This document shows, piece by piece, positions 60,068-64,000 of a stretch of 64,000 nt of DNA. Source of the stretch: an uncultured Collinsella sp. (GTDB lineage: Bacteria > Actinomycetota > Coriobacteriia > Coriobacteriales > Coriobacteriaceae); assembly GCA_900548265.1 (NCBI GenBank), contig URKG01000006.1, forward strand, positions 33,060 to 97,059, written 5' to 3'. The notes under the pieces are model-generated. The model made no database searches and was not told where the DNA came from. It was given only the letters and a program-made list of their open reading frames with translations. Numbering within the stretch: position 1 is the stretch's first letter; every line of letters starts with the position of its first letter. Both the position numbers and the translations under genes were made by a program.

Positions 60068-60703
60068 ATGGCATACGATTTCAAGAAGGAGTTCAGGGAG
60101 CTCTACAGGCCGTCCGGCAAGCCGAGCGTCGTAACCGTTCCGCCTATGAGCTACGTCGCCGTGCGGGGCAAGGGCAATCCCAATACCGAAGGCGGCGAGT
60201 ACCAGAACGCGTTGCCGCTGCTCTACGGCGTCGCTTATACCATCAAGATGTCGAAGAAGGGCCCGCGAGAGATCGAAGGCTATTTCGACTTCGTCGTGCC
60301 TCCGCTCGAGGGCTTCTGGTGGCAAGACCGCACCGATGGCGAGATTGATTATGCGCGGAAGGATGACTTCAACTTCATCTCGTGCATCCGTCTGCCCGAT
60401 TTCGTCACTCGCGAGGACTTCGACTGGGCAGTTTCGGAAGCTGCCGCCAAGAAGAAGCTGGACTTCTCGGCGGTCGAGCTGCTGAGGGTCGACGAGGGCC
60501 TTTGCGTTCAGTGCATGCATACCGGGCCTTACGACGACGAGCCGGCGACCATAGACGCCATGCGCACATTCGCGGCGGAACGGGGCTACGCCCCCGACTT
60601 CTCCGAAGCCCGTCTGCATCACGAGATTTACCTCTCCGACCCGCGCAAGTGCGCGCCGGAGAAGCTCAAGACCGTGATCCGTCATCCCATAAAGTTGATT
60701 TAG
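60068..60703 (+). CDS. GyrI-like small-molecule-binding domain protein
   Basis: A 211-residue protein of the GyrI-like/SOUL-type fold that binds small aromatic or cationic ligands. The start MAYDFKKEFRELYRPSGKP and the motif PPMSYVAVRGKGNPN are typical of the COG4832-like stand-alone group. FFEALHHEIYLSDPRK-type ends are recognisable here as ARLHHEIYLSDPRKC. AGGGAGG lies upstream of ATG 60068. There is no DNA-binding domain. Family members are often encoded alone and may sequester toxins; the ligand is unknown. Confidence 0.85.
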   Translation: MAYDFKKEFRELYRPSGKPSVVTVPPMSYVAVRGKGNPNTEGGEYQNALPLLYGVAYTIKMSKKGPREIEGYFDFVVPPLEGFWWQDRTDGEIDYARKDDFNFISCIRLPDFVTREDFDWAVSEAAAKKKLDFSAVELLRVDEGLCVQCMHTGPYDDEPATIDAMRTFAAERGYAPDFSEARLHHEIYLSDPRKCAPEKLKTVIRHPIKLI

Positions 60704-60716
60704 CGAAGCGAGTGAC

Positions 60717-60736
60717 GCCGATGGCTTCGGCTTTTT
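60717..60736 (+). terminator. Terminator of the GyrI-like gene
   Basis: GCCGA (60717-60721) and TCGGC (60727-60731) form a short stem followed by TTTTT. Confidence 0.65.
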
Positions 60737-60774
60737 GGGGGCTCACCGTGGCGTAGTCGGCAACGGGACGCGCC

Positions 60775-60999
60775 ATGCGACCGGTGGCGGAGGCCGAGGC
60801 GCGGGAGCGCGCGTTCGTTTGCACCGCCTCGCACGACCTCGTCACCCCGCTCATGGCGGTGACCGCGAACTGCGACGTGCTTGAAGCGGAGGCATCCGAT
60901 CAGGCCGGCCTTGCGTCCTGGGTCGCCAACATCCGTGCAGCGGCGGACGAGATGGCGACTCGCATCGCTGACATGCTCATGCACATGGGCGGCGACTAG
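60775..60999 (+). pseudogene. Histidine-kinase fragment (dimerisation/phosphoacceptor part only)
   Basis: A 74-residue frame contains a HisKA-like helix hairpin with the H-box ASHDLVTPLMAV and then stops. No ATPase domain and no sensor follow, and there is no RBS. It lies at the left edge of the very GC-rich segment, next to a complete kinase read in the opposite direction. I infer a decayed kinase left by rearrangement, although a short standalone phosphotransfer protein cannot be excluded. Confidence 0.6.
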
Positions 61000-61086
61000 A
61001 CAGGGCGATCCCTGCAACGGGTATTATTATCCGGGAAGCGTTTGATTGCGAGGCACGCTGGTGTGAGGGCCTGAGTCGTCAGGCCC

Positions 61087-62475
61087 TCACAGGGGGACCG
61101 CGATGGTGGCCACCGCGCCGCCCGAGGGGCTGTTGGCGAGCGAGACGGAGCCCCCGTGGGCGCTCGCGGCCTCGGAGGCGGCGTGGAGGCCGAGCCCGTA
61201 GTGGCGGCCTCCGTCGCGCGAGGAGCGGGAGGAGTCGTCTGTGAAGAGGCGCTCACAGCCGCGTTCGAGGGCGGCGGGAGAGAAGCCCGGTCCGTCGTCG
61301 GCCACCTCGATGACGAGGTGGCCGCCCTCGACGTCGCAGGAGACCGCCACGCGCGAGCGCGCGTGCTCGGCGGCGTTGGCCACGAGGTTCGCGGCGGCTC
61401 GCGCCAGGGCGGTTCGGTCGAGCGGGGCCTCGGGCGCGCCCGCGACAGCAGGGCCCGTGGCCGCGTCGAGCGTCACGCCTCGCGCCCGGGCGATCTGGGC
61501 GGCCTCGGCGAGGACCTGCTCGCAGAGCTCGGCCGGCCGCATGGGGGCCCTCTCCGCCCCGCCGTACCCGCGCGAGGCCTCGATGAGCAGGCGCACATAG
61601 CCGTCGAGCCTTTCGACACCGCCGGCTATGTCGCGCGCGGCGGCCGCGAGGTCGGCGTCTTTCTCGTCTTCCAGCTCCTCCGCCACGAAGTCGGCGTTGG
61701 CGCGCAGCACGGTGAGCGGCGTCTTGAGGTCGTGGGCGAGCGACGCCACCTGCTCGCGCTGCCCCCGCTCCGCGGCCCAGCGGGCCTCGAGCGACTCGGC
61801 GAGGGAGGTCCGCATGGCGTCCATCGCGGCGAGGACGTCGTTCACCTCGCGCACGTTGGTGCTGCCGACCGCGAAGTCGAGCTCCCCCGCGCCGACGCGC
61901 CCCGCCGCCTCCGCGAGCGGCGCCATCTTGCGCGAGATCACGCGACTCGCACGGCGCGCCACGAGCGCGAGCGCGAGCGCGCTTCCCGCAGCGGCGCCGA
62001 CGAACATGAGGTTCTGCGGGTTGGGAAGCAGGCCGGCGAGGTCGCGCGAGACCCACTGCGGCAGGTACTCGCTGACGAGTGCGCAGGCCCCGCCGCCCTT
62101 GAGCGGGAATGCGGCGTAGGTGAGGCCCGAGCCCCCGCCCTCGATCTCCACTGTGCCCGGATCCGCGGCGAGTGCCGTACGGGCCATTTCCGTCGCGTCC
62201 TCGAGCCGCGTGCCCTCGAGGTCTGTCATCAGCACGTATCCGTCCTTGTTCAGGATGAGGTAGCGGTACGCCGTCGGCACGTCCTGCTGCCCGCAGACGC
62301 CGTCGCGTGCCAGGCCCTCCGCGACCTCGCGCGTATTGGCCGGCCCCCAGCTTGCCTCGTAGACGAAGCCCGCGTTGATCGCCACGGAGAGCACCATGAA
62401 CGAGGCGAGCCACGCCGTGGCGACCGCCGCGAACGCGTAGGCGAAGTAGCGCGCGATGACGAAGGAGAGCGGCAT
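61087..62475 (-). CDS. Membrane sensor histidine kinase
   Basis: A 462-residue kinase. It has two transmembrane helices (about 10-30 and 150-175) around a 120-residue extracytoplasmic sensor, then a HAMP-like linker, an H-box SLAHDLKTPLTVLRANADF and an ATPase domain with NLVANAAEHA (N-box), ADDGPGF (G1) and GLGLHAASEA (G2). ATG 62475 is 27 bases after the response regulator stop; a GTG at 62514 would overlap it. The group resembles kinases of lantibiotic or cell-envelope stress systems. Very high GC and codon choice differ from the window average. Confidence 0.88.
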   Translation of the reverse strand: MPLSFVIARYFAYAFAAVATAWLASFMVLSVAINAGFVYEASWGPANTREVAEGLARDGVCGQQDVPTAYRYLILNKDGYVLMTDLEGTRLEDATEMARTALAADPGTVEIEGGGSGLTYAAFPLKGGGACALVSEYLPQWVSRDLAGLLPNPQNLMFVGAAAGSALALALVARRASRVISRKMAPLAEAAGRVGAGELDFAVGSTNVREVNDVLAAMDAMRTSLAESLEARWAAERGQREQVASLAHDLKTPLTVLRANADFVAEELEDEKDADLAAAARDIAGGVERLDGYVRLLIEASRGYGGAERAPMRPAELCEQVLAEAAQIARARGVTLDAATGPAVAGAPEAPLDRTALARAAANLVANAAEHARSRVAVSCDVEGGHLVIEVADDGPGFSPAALERGCERLFTDDSSRSSRDGGRHYGLGLHAASEAASAHGGSVSLANSPSGGAVATIAVPL

Positions 62476-62501
62476 GCCCCCGCGACCTCGCGCCCCGGTC
62501 C

Positions 62502-63164
62502 TTAGAGCTGCCACTTGTACCCCATCCCCCAGACGGTCGCGATCGGATCGGCGCCGGCCTCGGAGAGTTTCCTCCGGGCGCGGCTGATCTGCATGGATAT
62601 GGCCGCGTCGTCGGCGTCGCTCTCCCAGCCGAGCACCGCCTCGCGGATCTGCGCGCGGCTCATGACCTGCCCGGGGTGGCGGGCGAGGTACTCGCAGATG
62701 GCGTACTCGGTGGGCGTGAGCGGCACGGCCTCGCCGCCCACGGCGACCTCGCGCGCCCCGAGGTCGATCCGCACCTCCCCGAAGGAGAGGGCGTGCGAGC
62801 GCGGCCGGCGCTCACGGCGTAGATGGGCCGCGACCTTGGCGCGCAGCTCCGCGGCCCCGAAGGGCTTGCGGACGTAGTCGTCGGCGCCCAGGCCGTAGCC
62901 GGCCACAGCGTCCTCCTCGGCCACGCGCGCGGTCAGGAAGACGATGGGCCCGTCGAAGTCTGGGCGGATCTGTCGCACGAGCTCGAAGCCGTCGAGCCCC
63001 GGCATCATGACGTCGCAGAGCACGAGGTCGAAGCGCGAGAGGTCCATCCCCGGGACCGCCGTCGGGTCCGCTGCCTTGACGACCTCATGGCCGTCGCGGC
63101 CGAGGACGCGCGCGAGTGCGTCGAGGATCGCCCGTTCATCATCCACTGCCAGTATCCTCGCCAT
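62502..63164 (-). CDS. OmpR-family response regulator
   Basis: A 220-residue regulator. The receiver domain has the acidic pair VDDE, the phosphoacceptor Asp in DLVLCDVMMPGLDG and the Lys in RKPFGAAELRAK. The winged-helix C-terminus (about 125-220) ends in the typical VWGMGYKWQL. It is cotranscribed with the kinase downstream and with the membrane genes upstream. AGGAGG precedes ATG on the coding strand. The nearby membrane proteins suggest that the target is a peptide-antibiotic resistance or immunity transporter. Confidence 0.93.
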   Translation of the reverse strand: MARILAVDDERAILDALARVLGRDGHEVVKAADPTAVPGMDLSRFDLVLCDVMMPGLDGFELVRQIRPDFDGPIVFLTARVAEEDAVAGYGLGADDYVRKPFGAAELRAKVAAHLRRERRPRSHALSFGEVRIDLGAREVAVGGEAVPLTPTEYAICEYLARHPGQVMSRAQIREAVLGWESDADDAAISMQISRARRKLSEAGADPIATVWGMGYKWQL

Positions 63165-63209
63165 GTTAGACCTCCTGAAACTCCCGTCGGAATTGTACTA
63201 GCGCCGCGC

Positions 63210-63611
63210 TCAGCGGTCCAGGACCCTGCGCGCAGCCGCGGGCGCCTCGGCCGCGTCGCACGCGCGGTAGCGCACGCCCGAGCCGCCGCGCGCCTCGATC
63301 TCGAGCCAGCCCTCGCCGTTCGACTCTCGCCCGAAGAAGATGAGCTGGAGCTCTCGGACATTGCCCCTGTCGTCCGCCGCGTCCACCAGGTAGACATAGT
63401 TCGCCCCCGCCCCGGTGGCGTCGGCGTAGGAGCTCGCGTGGCTGCCGGGCTCGGGCGCGGGCGCCCACATGGCGATCTCAGGGTTGGGCAGCACGCGGTC
63501 GGTGATCGAGCGCAGCGCCGACCCCCAGCCGGCGTCGAGCAGGGCATTCCCGCCCAGGACGAGCGCTGCGGAGAGGAGGGCGAGCACGGCGGCGAGTGGC
63601 TTCCTACGCAT
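63210..63611 (-). CDS. Small secreted or membrane-anchored protein (YxeA-like candidate)
   Basis: A 133-residue protein with an N-terminal hydrophobic segment (about residues 6-25, after MRRKP) that can be a signal or anchor. The exported part includes NYVYLVDAADDRGNVRELQLIFFGRE, similar to the Y-x-Y...YD-x-G pattern of YxeA family proteins near ABC peptide transporters; this match is tentative. Its start overlaps the end of the permease gene by eight bases, so the genes are coupled. Regulators of the same operon follow. Confidence 0.6.
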   Translation of the reverse strand: MRRKPLAAVLALLSAALVLGGNALLDAGWGSALRSITDRVLPNPEIAMWAPAPEPGSHASSYADATGAGANYVYLVDAADDRGNVRELQLIFFGRESNGEGWLEIEARGGSGVRYRACDAAEAPAAARRVLDR

Positions 63612-64000
63612 CTGCCCTCCCGTCCTCGAAGCGGCAGAACCAGGCGATAAGGACGGCGGCGGTTGCCAGGGTGAGCACGAGGCTGGCGAGCGCAGTCGTG
63701 AGGAGAGGGTCCGCCGCGCGTGCGGCGTCGATGAAGGCCTCCACCCCGAGCGACCCCAGGCGCGCGGGCCAGGCGAGCGGCGCCCAGCTCAGGGGCGTCG
63801 CCAGGGCACCGGTGAGCTCGCCGGTCATGAGGCCGTGCGCAAGTCCGCCCACTGAGAAGAACGCGAGGAGCATCCCCGCCGCGCCGGCGCCGATGGCGGC
63901 GTTGCGGCCGAGGCGCAGGGCCACGCCGAGCCCCAGCGCGTAGAGGGGCAGGCTGCCCAGCATGATGCCCGCCCAGGCGGCCGCAAGCGGAGCGGGCCCG
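63604..64000 (-). CDS. Membrane protein, probable ABC-2-type permease subunit (partial)
   Basis: The frame is open to the window edge, so only the C-terminal 130 residues are seen. Four hydrophobic segments are present in this part, with the loop LSWAPLAWPARLGS between two of them. This resembles immunity-type ABC permeases (MutG/EpiG group) encoded with NisRK-like two-component systems. The ATP-binding subunit would be expected just beyond the window. Strong GC bias matches the rest of this operon. Confidence 0.55.
   Translation of the reverse strand, partial: GPAPLAAAWAGIMLGSLPLYALGLGVALRLGRNAAIGAGAAGMLLAFFSVGGLAHGLMTGELTGALATPLSWAPLAWPARLGSLGVEAFIDAARAADPLLTTALASLVLTLATAAVLIAWFCRFEDGRADA

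Overview
The window looks like a chromosomal segment of a gut-associated member of the Coriobacteriia (Actinomycetota), most likely Collinsella or a close relative. This is inferred from GC-rich coding sequence, Actinomycete-style BTAD/SARP and MurT/GatD proteins, GatCAB amidotransferase, a truncated MetH with a separate reactivation protein, a type III glutamine synthetase, and fermentative Fe-ADH/GldA enzymes. There are no phage genes, no complete insertion sequence and no CRISPR array.

Layout. 1-1721: tandem duplicated tiny Arg-rich protein genes, each with a terminator and a structured linker, then an orphan winged-helix protein whose downstream partner is reduced to 14 codons. 1818-6562: class C sortase and gatCAB. 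6785-14039: an AraC regulator divergent from a YbtPQ-like ABC pair, followed by a small protein plus a P1B-type ATPase with an SCA metal motif under a DtxR-like operator, a candidate ferrosome (fez-like) iron-storage operon. 14182-15047: RelB-like/PIN toxin-antitoxin pair. 15780-16143: tmRNA, followed by about 870 non-coding bases with an array of five 62-bp hairpin units. 17018-21926: patatin-like lipase, rplM-rpsI-glmM, PTS EIIA and nagB. 22371-25370: large STAND/SARP regulator. 25440-28490: yhbY, a methyltransferase with an attenuator-like leader, UPF0210. 28599-35062: metF, MetH reactivation protein and metH, interrupted by a two-gene cytosine restriction-modification unit. 35489-38872: glnN, flavodoxin/ferredoxin, tRNA-Glu. 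39171-43513: fused MurT-GatD and two paralogous helical-repeat proteins. 44014-49009: Fe-ADH, two glycerol dehydrogenases, polyferredoxin. 49141-54452: GntR-controlled alpha-glucoside PTS, 6-phospho-glucosidase (GH4) and Zn-dehydrogenase. 54580-60703: ychF, DUF1648-type protein, XRE pair around a 24-bp palindrome, asparaginase, guaA, GyrI-like protein. 60775-64000: very GC-rich two-component system with an accessory membrane operon running off the edge.

The most notable structure outside genes is a set of long inverted repeats. One family ends in a GGGAC-type motif (2770, 11490, 16789, 35205, 39131 and possibly 49065). Another is a two-copy 130-140-bp element (6567 and 26975) whose central hairpin differs by compensatory changes. 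The genes otherwise fall into normal housekeeping units: translation (GatCAB, L13/S9, tmRNA, YhbY, YchF), amino-sugar and cell-wall metabolism (GlmM, NagB, MurT-GatD), one-carbon metabolism (MetF/MetH), nitrogen metabolism (GlnN, AnsA, GuaA) and fermentation/redox balance.
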